From contig CAXXKO010000004.1 in assembly GCA_963666705.2 (NCBI GenBank), positions 186,001 through 250,000 on the forward strand: a stretch of DNA of 64,000 bases, written 5' to 3'. The translations under genes and the position numbers were made by a program. A model generated the notes under the pieces. The model saw nothing but the letters and a program-made list of their open reading frames with translations, made no database searches and had not been told where the DNA came from. Of this stretch, positions 1-8,819 are shown one piece after another. The first letter of the stretch is position 1. Each line of letters opens with the position of its first letter. The stretch is from G963666705 sp963666705. Lineage in GTDB: Bacteria > Pseudomonadota > Alphaproteobacteria > CADEGL01.

Positions 1-1
1 C

Positions 2-1243
2 TTCCGCCGGTCCGAGCAATTCAGCCGCCAGGTGGTCGAGGCCAACCGGCACATGTCGAGCTTTTTCCTCGAGCGGCTGCGCGCGGCGCGACTGGTGCGC
101 CTCTCGGGCATGGAGTCGGCCGAAGCCAAGGCGATGAACCGGTTGACCGGGCGCCAGCGCGAAACCTTGTTTAACATCGCCATACTGCTGGCGCGCCTCG
201 AGGTCATCATCGAGCCGCTGGTGGTGGGCTTCGGCTTCGCATTCCTATACCTGGGCGTCGCCGTGTTCGAGTTGCCCTTCGAGGAGATCGGCCTGTTTCT
301 CGTCATCGTCCTGCGCCTCCTGCCCGTCATGAAAGACGCCCTGCGCCAACGCCAAAGCGTGCTCGGCACGCTGGGCAGCTTGGAGGCGGTCTATAGACGC
401 CTCGAGGCCATGCGCGAGGCGCGGGACGTGGTTGGCGGGACGCGGCCCTTCACGCGCCTCGATTCAGGGATCGAAATCGACTCGTTCCGTTTCGATTACG
501 GCCGTGGCTCGCTCCTCCCGGCGCTAGACGGGCTAACGCTCCAGATCCCGGCGCACAAGATGACCGCGCTGGTCGGGCCGTCCGGCGCCGGCAAATCGAC
601 GCTCGTCGATATGTTGCCACGAATGCGCGATCCGGATTCGGGCCGCATTCTGCTCGACGGCACTCCCATTGAGAGCTTCGACCTGACGAGCTTGCGCGCC
701 GGCATCTCCTTCGTGCCCCAAGAGGCTCAGATATTCAATGTCAGCGCGACGGAGTACATCCGTTACGGCAAAGCGGGGGCCACGCTTGAAGAGATCGAGA
801 AGGCCGCGCGGCTGGCCGGCGCGGATGATTTTCTGAGCGCTCTTCCCGAAGGTTATGACACTCCCCTCGGGGAGAATGGCCAGCGCCTCTCGGGCGGCCA
901 GCGCCAGCGCCTCGACCTCGCGCGCGGCCTCGTGGCGCGCGCGCCGATCCTCATCCTCGACGAGCCGACGAGCAACCTCGACGCCGATTCCGAGACGGCC
1001 TTCCGGGCGGCACTCGCGCGCATCCGCCGGGAGATGGACATGACCATCGTCATCATCGGGCACCGCCTCTCCACCGTCGCGGACGCCGACCAGATCGTCG
1101 TGCTCGACGAAGGGCGCGCGATCGAAAGCGGCTCGCACGCCGCACTCGTCGCGCGTGGCGGCTGGTACGCCCGTGCCTGGGCCCAGCAGCAGCGCAGTGA
1201 GCCGGACACGGCGCCGGCCGCGGGCCGCGCGGCGACCGCCTGA
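2..1243 (+). CDS. ABC transporter, fused membrane and ATPase domains (5' truncated by window)
   Basis: The frame is open from base 2, so the gene begins upstream and about 413 codons are present. The first ~140 residues are the end of a transmembrane domain with hydrophobic stretches. The rest is a complete nucleotide-binding domain: Walker A GPSGAGKST, Q-loop FVPQEAQIF, signature LSGGQRQRLD, Walker B ILILDEPTSNLD and H-loop GHRLS. This is the exporter-type (MsbA-like) layout, which moves lipids, glycolipids or peptides outward using ATP. It lies 26 bp before pseB, so it may export a product of the glycan locus; the substrate is inferred, not shown. The missing N-terminus prevents closer assignment. 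Confidence 0.9.
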   Translation, partial: FRRSEQFSRQVVEANRHMSSFFLERLRAARLVRLSGMESAEAKAMNRLTGRQRETLFNIAILLARLEVIIEPLVVGFGFAFLYLGVAVFELPFEEIGLFLVIVLRLLPVMKDALRQRQSVLGTLGSLEAVYRRLEAMREARDVVGGTRPFTRLDSGIEIDSFRFDYGRGSLLPALDGLTLQIPAHKMTALVGPSGAGKSTLVDMLPRMRDPDSGRILLDGTPIESFDLTSLRAGISFVPQEAQIFNVSATEYIRYGKAGATLEEIEKAARLAGADDFLSALPEGYDTPLGENGQRLSGGQRQRLDLARGLVARAPILILDEPTSNLDADSETAFRAALARIRREMDMTIVIIGHRLSTVADADQIVVLDEGRAIESGSHAALVARGGWYARAWAQQQRSEPDTAPAAGRAATA

Positions 1244-1269
1244 CACGGGAAGGAGCTTCGATCGACGGC

Positions 1270-2295
1270 ATGAGACGTTTCGATTCATTCAGCGCCAAGC
1301 TCGACGGCAAGAGCATTCTGCTCACCGGCGGCACCGGCTCCTTCGGCCAGGCTTTCGTGCGCGCGGTGACGGAGCGCTACCGGCCCGAGAAGCTGATCGT
1401 CTTCTCGCGCGACGAGCTGAAGCAGTACGAGATGGCCCAGCGCTTCGAGGTGGAGCGCTATCCGTTCATGCGCTTCTTCATCGGCGACGTGCGCGACGCC
1501 GACCGGCTCGAGCTGGCCATGCGAGAGGTGGACTACGTGATCCATGCCGCCGCCCTCAAGCACGTGCCGGCGGCTGAATACAACCCCTTCGAATGCATCT
1601 CCACCAACGTTCACGGCGCCGAGCATGTGGTGAAGGCGGCGCTCAATACCGACGTCCAGCGGGTCATAGCCCTCTCCACCGACAAGGCCGTGAGCCCGAT
1701 CAACCTCTACGGTGCCAGCAAGCTCGCCGCCGACAAGATTTTCGTGGCCGCCAACAATCTGAGCGGCAAGAAGCCGGTGCGCTTCGCGGTGGTGCGCTAC
1801 GGCAACGTGCTCGGATCGCGCGGCAGCGTCGTCCCGCTGTTCCGCAAGCTGATCCGGGAGGGCGCGGACAGCCTGCCCATCACCGATCCCGCCATGACCC
1901 GTTTCTGGATCGCCCTGCCGCAGGGGGTGGCGTTCGTCCTCTCCTGCCTCGCCATGATGACGGGCGGCGAGATCTTCGTGCCCAAGATCCCCAGCATGCG
2001 GATGGCGGACGTGGCCCGCTGCATGGCGCCCAACCTGCCCCACCGAGAGATCGGAATCCGGCCGGGCGAGAAGATGCACGAGGTGCTGCTGACGGCGGAC
2101 GACGCGCGGGCCACGCTCGAGATCGAGGACCGCTTCATCATCGAGCCGTCCTTCGCCTATTGGAGCCACGAGCCCTATTCCGAAGCGGGCGCGAAGCACG
2201 TGCCGGACGGGTTCTCCTATACCAGCGACACCAATCCGGAATGGCTCGAGCCCGAGGAGCTGGCTCGCATGATCGCGGCGCTCGACGAGACTTGA
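1270..2295 (+). CDS. pseB: UDP-GlcNAc 4,6-dehydratase (inverting), PseB type
   Basis: A 341-residue soluble extended SDR. The nucleotide-binding motif GGTGSFG is near residue 20, STDKA near residue 137, and YGASK supplies the Tyr/Lys pair. Length, absence of membrane segments and the sequence AAALKHVPAAEYNPFE match PseB/FlaA1, which converts UDP-GlcNAc to a 4-keto-6-deoxy-L-hexose with C5 inversion, the first step of pseudaminic acid synthesis. A GGAAGGAG ribosome site lies just upstream of the ATG. PseG- and PseI-like genes at 14.1 and 17.3 kb support the assignment. A second, membrane-bound dehydratase of the retaining class lies at 36.4 kb, so the two serve different sugars. Confidence 0.93.
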   Translation: MRRFDSFSAKLDGKSILLTGGTGSFGQAFVRAVTERYRPEKLIVFSRDELKQYEMAQRFEVERYPFMRFFIGDVRDADRLELAMREVDYVIHAAALKHVPAAEYNPFECISTNVHGAEHVVKAALNTDVQRVIALSTDKAVSPINLYGASKLAADKIFVAANNLSGKKPVRFAVVRYGNVLGSRGSVVPLFRKLIREGADSLPITDPAMTRFWIALPQGVAFVLSCLAMMTGGEIFVPKIPSMRMADVARCMAPNLPHREIGIRPGEKMHEVLLTADDARATLEIEDRFIIEPSFAYWSHEPYSEAGAKHVPDGFSYTSDTNPEWLEPEELARMIAALDET

Positions 2296-2308
2296 TGGCG
2301 GTGGAGAC

Positions 2309-4270
2309 ATGAGCGCGGCCGCGGGCATCCGCGTCATCGCCGAGAGCGCCGCCGCCTGGCGCCAGGCCGAATGCGTGCGCCCGGAGCTGGCCGCGGCCCC
2401 GTGGGCCACGACCGCGCCCTATCTGGTCGAATGCCTGAGGGCCGCGGGCCGAGAGGTCCATTGCCTCGACGACCAGCCACAGGCGGTGGCGGACGCGGTC
2501 GGCTACACGGCGCTCGCGGTATCGCGGCGCCTCGCCGACCACCTGGACGAGGAGCGGGAAGGCTGGCCAGGGCGGTTGCGCCCCGGCCCGGCCATGGCTC
2601 CGAGCGCCTATCGCATGTTCACCAGCCTCTTCTACAAGGCGCAACTGCTCGACCGCTTCCTGGCCGCGGCGCCGGATGGGGCGCGGACGATTGCCGTCGG
2701 CCAGGACGAGCTTACCGCCGGCCGGGGCTTCGAGCTCGTCCTCCACCGGTTCGATACGCTCTTCTCCATCATCGGCCGGCGCATCGGGCTCGAGACCATC
2801 TCTCACCAGGCGCCGGCGCCGGGGGGGGCGCTGGCGAATGGCGACTTCCTTCGGCCTTCCTTCTGGACCCGCGCGGTGACGGCGATGAACGCGCCGGTGG
2901 TGAGCCCCTTGTACCGCGTCTGGCGCGGCGCGCTCCGCGGCCGGCCCGTCCGCCTCTACCCGGGCCGGGCGAATCGCCGGGTCCTGATCCACGAGGGCAA
3001 CGAGCTGATCGAGGAGATATTCCCCCAGCTCCTGCTGCGCGGCGCGCGGGTGTGGGCGTTGGCGCGGTTCGCGCCCGAGGCGAGCGCGGTGGAGGAGGGC
3101 ACAGATGCCGGGCCGCTCCGCGCCACGATCGAAGCCATCGCGCGCGAGGAATGGGAGCGCCATGGCCTCATCTGGGGGCAAGCCGCGGCGGCCGCCGCCG
3201 GAATGGGCGCCGAGCGAATCGCCGCCGCACTGCCGCACGGCCGGCACGCGGCCTCGCGGGTTCCGGATTTTTGCGCGCGGCTCGAGGACGAAGCGGGAAG
3301 CGGTACCATCGGAATCGTGACCAACGGCCTGAACAGCCCGGCCGAGCGGCTTTTGCGCCAGGGCCTCGAGGGGGCCGGAATCCCGGTTCACGTGGTGGAT
3401 CACGGCGTCGGGCCGGGGCTCGATATGCTGCACAAGGCGAGCTTCGACGCGGGCCTAGGCGAAGTGTCGCGGGGCGCCATCCTGTTCAACGAGTGCCACC
3501 GCGCGGCCCGCGCCGAGGTGGCGGGCGTGCCGCCGGAGGCGACAACCGTCGCGGGCGCGCCGCGCATCCTCCGGCGCATCGGTTTTCGCGCCCTGCAGCG
3601 CCGCGCCGCGCGACGGGCCGTGCGGGCGAAGGGCCGCCTCGTCGTGTGGAACACGGCGCTCTACGCCAACAACTACCAGTTCCTGCCCCACTACTGGCGG
3701 GATACGCCGTACCACGCGTTGCGCAAGCACATCGTCCACGACATCCTCGGCAAATGCCGGGGCGAAGTCCTCGTGAAGCTCTACCCCACCTATCGCTACG
3801 TCGATCCCGACCCGTTCGCGGGGCTGATCGAGCTGCCGGCCAACTGCCGCCAGGTCCAGTTCACGGATTTTCGCAACCTGCGCGCGGCCGCGGACGTCCT
3901 GATCAATGAAACACCGGGCAGCGTGCTGGGTTGGAGCTGGGGCGCCGGCGTGCCCCAGATTTACCTCGAGACCGGCGCCTGCCCCCTCCTCCCCGCCATC
4001 GAGGAGCGGTTCCGTCGCTCGCTCTTCTTTATCGACGCGCGGGAGGCGGGCTGGGCGGAAAAGCTGACAGCACTCCTGGATGTTCCAGACGCGGAGCTCA
4101 GCACCCGCTACGACGCCATGGCGGACGAGAGGGCGGAGACCGGCCGCCATTGCATACTCGGGCCGGAGGGCCATGCTGGGGCCCGCGCGGCCCGCTATGT
4201 CCTCGACAATCTTCGGCGACGCGGCCAGGCGGAGAAGGTGGCCGGCGCCGTGATCGAGCCGGGGGCGTAG
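2309..4270 (+). CDS. Uncharacterised glycan-locus protein, possible GT-B-type transferase
   Basis: A 653-residue protein without signal peptide or membrane segments. I do not recognise a named family. The C-terminal half has the feel of a GT-B or CDP-glycerol-transferase-like fold: a strand followed by VVDHGVGPG near residue 360, a central VVWNTALY strand, and NETPGSVLGWSWGAG near residue 530, where GT-B enzymes carry their donor-binding segment. The N-terminal ~220 residues have no recognisable motif. A GGTGGAG ribosome site precedes the ATG, 13 bp after pseB, and the next gene starts 4 bp after its stop, so it is cotranscribed with the Pse genes. A transferase role is inference from fold impression and context. 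Confidence 0.55.
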   Translation: MSAAAGIRVIAESAAAWRQAECVRPELAAAPWATTAPYLVECLRAAGREVHCLDDQPQAVADAVGYTALAVSRRLADHLDEEREGWPGRLRPGPAMAPSAYRMFTSLFYKAQLLDRFLAAAPDGARTIAVGQDELTAGRGFELVLHRFDTLFSIIGRRIGLETISHQAPAPGGALANGDFLRPSFWTRAVTAMNAPVVSPLYRVWRGALRGRPVRLYPGRANRRVLIHEGNELIEEIFPQLLLRGARVWALARFAPEASAVEEGTDAGPLRATIEAIAREEWERHGLIWGQAAAAAAGMGAERIAAALPHGRHAASRVPDFCARLEDEAGSGTIGIVTNGLNSPAERLLRQGLEGAGIPVHVVDHGVGPGLDMLHKASFDAGLGEVSRGAILFNECHRAARAEVAGVPPEATTVAGAPRILRRIGFRALQRRAARRAVRAKGRLVVWNTALYANNYQFLPHYWRDTPYHALRKHIVHDILGKCRGEVLVKLYPTYRYVDPDPFAGLIELPANCRQVQFTDFRNLRAAADVLINETPGSVLGWSWGAGVPQIYLETGACPLLPAIEERFRRSLFFIDAREAGWAEKLTALLDVPDAELSTRYDAMADERAETGRHCILGPEGHAGARAARYVLDNLRRRGQAEKVAGAVIEPGA

Positions 4271-4274
4271 CGCC

Positions 4275-5822
4275 GTGAAGAAATTCGCCGATGTCGAGCG
4301 GACGCGCCGGGCCTATCACAGCGCGCCCGGGCGGAACTCCGTGCATCGCTCGGCGGCGATCTTCCCGATCCTGGACACGGGCCGCTACCAAACCAACCTC
4401 ACGTTCCTCAATCACTGGCTCATCAAGCGCGGCATCCCGGAGATCGGCGCCCGGCATACCCTGAGCGACGCCGAGGGCGCGCGGCTCGCCCAGGTCTATA
4501 CGGTGCTCGACCAGCCCAAGGCCTATGCGGTTGACCTGGAGGAGATCGCGGAAGCGGCCGCTCTCCAGTCCCTGCCGCGCGAAGGGACCTGGGAGGTCGA
4601 GTTCTTCTCGGCCCGGAACCTCTTCATTCCCTATCCCGCCGTGGTCATGAACAGCTCCAACGATCACTTCTTCAACCAGGTTCATGCCTATGCCCGGACC
4701 CTGAGCGATGTGGATGAGGACGCCCAGATCAATGCCACCGACGTGCGCGAGGCGAGCCTCGACGTGGTCGTGGACGAGGACCACGACACCTTCGTCGAGG
4801 TCCTCAACGGCCCCCACGCCGCAGACGCCGAGGTCGCGTTCACGCTCCAGGACCAGGACGGCCGCGCGGTCGAGCGGAGCCGGCGGTTCGCGGGCGGGCC
4901 CTACGCCAAGCGGCGCTACCTCCTCTCCGAGGTGTTCGGCGAGGCCGTCGCGGGCACGCGCGCGGACCGCACCCTGTTCATGCGCCAGCCCCATCTCGAC
5001 ATGTTCTTCAGCCGGGTGTGCGGCGGCGTGATCCCGCGCGACGGTGGCGCCTTTACCGCCAACCACTCCTACTACGACAACGGTCGGACGGGAGAGTACT
5101 GGACCATCGACCCGGCACACGAGGCGCATAGCAGCAAGAACTTCCCGTTGTTCGACGATCTCGGGCTGGTGCTGCGGCTCTACCCCATCCAGTGCCCGGC
5201 GGCGCTCGATTTTCACGTGGCGCTCTATGACGGCTCGGGTCGCCGGGCTGGCACGGTGCGCGACGTGGCATTCATCGAGGAAGGCAGCCACCGCATTCTC
5301 GAGTTCGATCTCGGTGCGATCGGCCGCCAGGCGGGCGCGTGCAGCGCCGAGCTCTTCCTCACCCCCCGGGGCGGCGACCGGGTGCCCATGCGCGTCGCCG
5401 TCCAGGTTTGCTACGGCACGGGCAGCGGCCTCGACAGCTCCATCAAAATCTCGCTCTTCTCGCCCTACGTCTTCGCGCCCGAGGGCAAGCCCGGCCGGGC
5501 CTGGGTCGAGATCGCGGGCGCGCCCGAGGTCGAGAACCGGCTCGGCCTCTACCACACCTCGCCACTGCCCGACACGGCCGAGCACGAGGTCACCATCCAC
5601 CTTTACCGCGACGCGGACACCCAGACGCGCTCAGCCACCCTGCGCCTCCACGGCAAGCAGGCCTGGGCCCATGAGATGGACGCGCTGATCCCCGGCTACA
5701 AGGATTTCCTCGGCGGCCGCAACGGCTTCATCTACGGTGAATCCGACAGCCAGTTCCTGCGCTGCCTCTCGCTCCAGACCCATGGCCGCACGGGCCATAC
5801 CTCGGGCGAGCACGGCTTCTGA
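4275..5822 (+). CDS. Hypothetical protein of glycan locus, unknown family
   Basis: A 515-residue protein starting with GTG 4 bp after the preceding gene. It has no signal peptide, membrane segment or catalytic motif I recognise. The sequence alternates short hydrophobic strands with acidic and Gly-rich turns, as expected for a largely beta protein. Conserved-looking patches are the N-terminal part with HRSAAIFPILDTGRYQTN and a central FTANHSYYDNG. It lies between the putative transferase and a TylF-type methyltransferase, with no room for separate promoters. It may be a glycan-binding, modifying or regulatory partner of the upstream protein; that is only suggested by position. Confidence 0.6.
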   Translation: MKKFADVERTRRAYHSAPGRNSVHRSAAIFPILDTGRYQTNLTFLNHWLIKRGIPEIGARHTLSDAEGARLAQVYTVLDQPKAYAVDLEEIAEAAALQSLPREGTWEVEFFSARNLFIPYPAVVMNSSNDHFFNQVHAYARTLSDVDEDAQINATDVREASLDVVVDEDHDTFVEVLNGPHAADAEVAFTLQDQDGRAVERSRRFAGGPYAKRRYLLSEVFGEAVAGTRADRTLFMRQPHLDMFFSRVCGGVIPRDGGAFTANHSYYDNGRTGEYWTIDPAHEAHSSKNFPLFDDLGLVLRLYPIQCPAALDFHVALYDGSGRRAGTVRDVAFIEEGSHRILEFDLGAIGRQAGACSAELFLTPRGGDRVPMRVAVQVCYGTGSGLDSSIKISLFSPYVFAPEGKPGRAWVEIAGAPEVENRLGLYHTSPLPDTAEHEVTIHLYRDADTQTRSATLRLHGKQAWAHEMDALIPGYKDFLGGRNGFIYGESDSQFLRCLSLQTHGRTGHTSGEHGF

Positions 5823-5850
5823 AACCGGACCAGTCGCGAGCAAGATCGCC

Positions 5851-6510
5851 ATGTCGCAAGCCAGCTTCGACGCCTACAACGCCTTCCTCATGGAGGGCGC
5901 GCCGGACCGCTTCACCAAGATCCTGTGCCGTTACGAGCATTACAAGGAAGTCATCGACCGGCCGGGCGACATCGTGGAATGCGGCGTGTTCAAGGGCCAG
6001 GGCCTCCTGTTCTGGGCCAAGATGATCCAGATCTTCAATCCCCTCTCCCAGCGCCGGGTGATCGGCTTCGATACGTTCGGCGGCGTGCCCGAGAGCGTCA
6101 CCGGCGCTCTCGACCGGGCGAGCAGCGAATCCTTCAAGGATTACGCCGGGGTGCCGGCCCAGGTCATGGAGAAGGCCGCCGGGTTCGGCCTCGAGGCCCG
6201 CATCGAGATCGTGGCGGGCGACGCGACCGAGACCATTCCCGCCTACGCCGCGGCCCGGCCGGGGCTCCGCGTGGCCCTGCTCAACCTCGATTTCGACGTC
6301 TACGAGCCGACCCTCGCGGCGCTCGAGGCACTCTACGACCGTGTGGTGCCGGGTGGCATCGTCACCCTCGACGAGTACGCGGTACACAATTGGCGCGAAT
6401 CGGACGCGCTCGATACCTTCCGCGCCGCCCGTGGGCTCGCGGGCATAGAGCTGCGCAGCACACCCTGGGCCATGAGCCCCACGGCGTGGTTTCGCAAGCC
6501 GCTCTCTTGA
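5851..6510 (+). CDS. TylF/MycF-type SAM-dependent O-methyltransferase
   Basis: 219 residues from the ATG at 5851. An upstream in-frame start at 5737 would overlap the preceding gene and add a non-homologous tail, so it was rejected. The motif VECGVFKGQGLLFW is the SAM-binding glycine motif of the TylF/macrocin O-methyltransferase family, GFDTFGGVPE follows, and the acidic LNLDFDVYEPT segment near residue 150 matches the metal-binding region. These enzymes methylate sugar or polyketide hydroxyls. Here it precedes a radical SAM gene and an ACP-based module, so it may methylate a sugar hydroxyl or the hydroxyacyl group built by that module. The substrate is inferred. Confidence 0.82.
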   Translation: MSQASFDAYNAFLMEGAPDRFTKILCRYEHYKEVIDRPGDIVECGVFKGQGLLFWAKMIQIFNPLSQRRVIGFDTFGGVPESVTGALDRASSESFKDYAGVPAQVMEKAAGFGLEARIEIVAGDATETIPAYAAARPGLRVALLNLDFDVYEPTLAALEALYDRVVPGGIVTLDEYAVHNWRESDALDTFRAARGLAGIELRSTPWAMSPTAWFRKPLS

Positions 6511-6585
6511 CCCGGCGGCCGGTAAGTAAGACATGAGGACGTATCGCAGCCCGAGCGGATGCGCGACCGGCTGGACGAGAGAGGC

Positions 6586-8145
6586 ATGACCGCACCGAGA
6601 ATCGCCATCATCGGGCACATGACGCCCGACGCCAACGAGATCCCCTTGCCGGGGAGCCCGGGGCTCGCCAAGAAGCTGCTCACCACCCACAACTTCACCC
6701 AGGTGGTGACGGCGGACGGCACGCTGGCCGACCATGTCGCATTCCTGAAGCGCTCGAGGGGCGTCGCGCGCGAGGAGCGTTTCACGGTCTGGGACATGTT
6801 CCTCTGCGGCGGCCTCCTGCTCAAGTCCCACCTCGAGCGCAACGGGTTCGAGACCCTGCTCGTCAACGCCATCGACTCCGACAACGAGGCCGCGAGCCTT
6901 GCCGAAGTCAGCCGCTTCGGCCCCGATATCGTTGTCCTCAGCACCACCTTCGTGCTCACCAAGCGCCACCTGGCCGTGGCCACCAAGCGCATCCGCGAGG
7001 CCGCGCCGGATGCCTTCATCGTCGCCGGCGGACATCACGTCCTGACCACGCTGATGCACATGACATCGGCGCGGCAGGCACAGTACCTCGGCGCCTCGGG
7101 GCTCGACGGCTTCATCTATGACAGCCAGGGCGAAGCGGCGCTTCTCGCGCTCTGCCGCGCCTACCCGGACGATTTGGCCCGGGTCCCGAACCTCATCTGG
7201 CTGGGTGCCGACGGCGAGATCGCCCACAATGCGCGCGCTCCCGAGGCGAACGACATCAACGCGACGCTGATCGAGCTCGACGAAAGCCACAGGGGCTCGG
7301 TCGTCCATATCCGCACGGCGCGGAGCTGCGCCTTCAAATGCGCCTTCTGCTCCTACCCCACGATCGCGGGGGATCTGGCGTTGATGGAACTCGACCACGT
7401 CATCGCCACCCTGCGCCGGGCGAAGGAGGTGGGCGTCGAGGCGGTGATCTTCGTCGACGACACCTTTAACGTGCCGCGCCCGCGCTTCGAGGCCCTGGTG
7501 GACCGCATGATCGCCGAGGGCCTGGACATGCCCTGGTACTCCTTCCTGCGCTGCCAGTACACGGACGAGGGGCTGATCGCGAAGATGGCGCGGAGCGGCT
7601 GCGCCGGGGTCTTCCTGGGCGTCGAATCGGGCTCGGACGCGATCCTCAAGAAGATGAAGAAGGGTGCGATCATCCGCTTCTATTGGGACGGCCTCAAGCA
7701 CCTGCGCGAGCACGGGATCACCACCGTCGGGTCCTTCATCGTCGGCTTCCCGGGCGAGACGGCCGAGACCGTCGAAGCGACGCGGGCGTTCATCGAGCAA
7801 TCGGGCTTGGACTACTATTTCGTGCAGCCGTACTACTACCTGCACCATACGCCGGCCCACAAGCGCGCCGAGGAGTTCGGCCTCACGGGCGAGGGCCTTT
7901 TCTGGTCGCACGACACCATGAACTGGAGCCAGGCCATCGGCCATATCCACCGCCTGTTCCTGGAGATCGAGGGCCCGACCTTCATCAATCCGGACTATAC
8001 CCTGTGGGAGGTCGCCTACCTCCGCAGCAAGGGCATGACCCTCGAAGAGATCAAGGCCTACCGGATCACCATCAACGACATGACCCGCGCCCAGATGTCG
8101 GCATACGGCATCGTCGAGGGAACAACGACTTCTCGCGTCGCCTGA
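6586..8145 (+). CDS. B12-binding radical SAM protein
   Basis: 519 residues from the ATG at 6586, which has a GAGAGAGG site just upstream; an in-frame ATG at 6559 lacks one. Residues ~70-190 form a cobalamin-binding-like Rossmann region with a VVLSTTF strand and VAGGHHV. The radical SAM core carries CAFKCAFC (CxxxCxxC) near residues 247-254, then the GVESGSD strand. This is the class B radical SAM methyltransferase layout, which can methylate unactivated carbon or phosphorus. The protein loosely recalls PhpK-type P-methyltransferases, but I cannot confirm that. In this locus C-methylation of a sugar or acyl chain is the simplest role. Confidence 0.82.
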   Translation: MTAPRIAIIGHMTPDANEIPLPGSPGLAKKLLTTHNFTQVVTADGTLADHVAFLKRSRGVAREERFTVWDMFLCGGLLLKSHLERNGFETLLVNAIDSDNEAASLAEVSRFGPDIVVLSTTFVLTKRHLAVATKRIREAAPDAFIVAGGHHVLTTLMHMTSARQAQYLGASGLDGFIYDSQGEAALLALCRAYPDDLARVPNLIWLGADGEIAHNARAPEANDINATLIELDESHRGSVVHIRTARSCAFKCAFCSYPTIAGDLALMELDHVIATLRRAKEVGVEAVIFVDDTFNVPRPRFEALVDRMIAEGLDMPWYSFLRCQYTDEGLIAKMARSGCAGVFLGVESGSDAILKKMKKGAIIRFYWDGLKHLREHGITTVGSFIVGFPGETAETVEATRAFIEQSGLDYYFVQPYYYLHHTPAHKRAEEFGLTGEGLFWSHDTMNWSQAIGHIHRLFLEIEGPTFINPDYTLWEVAYLRSKGMTLEEIKAYRITINDMTRAQMSAYGIVEGTTTSRVA

Positions 8146-8195
8146 GCGCCGCGGTCCGGCCACGGCCGCTCGGCCCGGGCCGCGGCCGAAACCGC

Positions 8196-8819
8196 ATGAA
8201 CCTCGAATTCGATTTTGCCGCCATGAAGACGCGGGTGCTGCGCGCCCGCGACATCGACCTCCGCCCCTTTAGGGTCGAGGAGGTGGGCGAGGACTATTAC
8301 CGTTGGCTGCACGACGATGAGATCATCCAGAGCCTCGAGGTCGCCCTCAGCGACCGGTCGATGCCGGCCCTGCGCGCCCACGTCCAGCGGGCCGTCGACG
8401 AGCCGAGCAGTTATTTCTACCGGGTCCATGACCGGGATTCGAACCGCCCTATCGGCACCGCGAGCCTGCGCGTCAACACGCGGCACGGCACGGCGAGTTG
8501 GGGCTACCTCATCGGCGAACGGGATTTCTGGGGCAACGGCATCTCGCTCCAGGCCCAGATCCCGATCTTCGATGTCGCCTTCGACGAGATCGGCGTGCGC
8601 CGCTTCTGGGGCTCGCCCTTCCGGGAGCATATCGCCTCGCAGTTCAACCTCCGGCGCCTCGGCTTCAAGCAGGAAGGTGTGTTGCGCCGGCACATGCGGA
8701 GCGGCGCGCGTGGCGAGACCATCAGCGACTGCATCAGCTACGGCCTCCTGGAAGAGGATTGGGCGGCCGTGCGCGACAAGTTCGATCATTTGAGGTACCG
8801 CACCAATGCCCGGGATTGA
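8196..8819 (+). CDS. GNAT-family N-acetyltransferase (RimJ/RimL-like)
   Basis: 207 residues from ATG 8196; a second in-frame ATG at 8223 also fits the family N-terminus (198 residues). It begins with an IDLRPF strand typical of Acetyltransf_3 proteins, contains GYLIGERDFWGNG in the acetyl-CoA-binding region, and ends with a FNLRRLGFKQEGVLRRH stretch, the usual C-terminal strand-helix of this group. It overlaps the MaoC-SDR gene by 14 bp, which implies translational coupling. Enzymes of this type acylate amino sugars in nonulosonate and bacillosamine pathways. Its neighbours suggest it could move an acyl group from the ACP at 11.8 kb to an amino sugar; that is inference. Confidence 0.78.
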   Translation: MNLEFDFAAMKTRVLRARDIDLRPFRVEEVGEDYYRWLHDDEIIQSLEVALSDRSMPALRAHVQRAVDEPSSYFYRVHDRDSNRPIGTASLRVNTRHGTASWGYLIGERDFWGNGISLQAQIPIFDVAFDEIGVRRFWGSPFREHIASQFNLRRLGFKQEGVLRRHMRSGARGETISDCISYGLLEEDWAAVRDKFDHLRYRTNARD

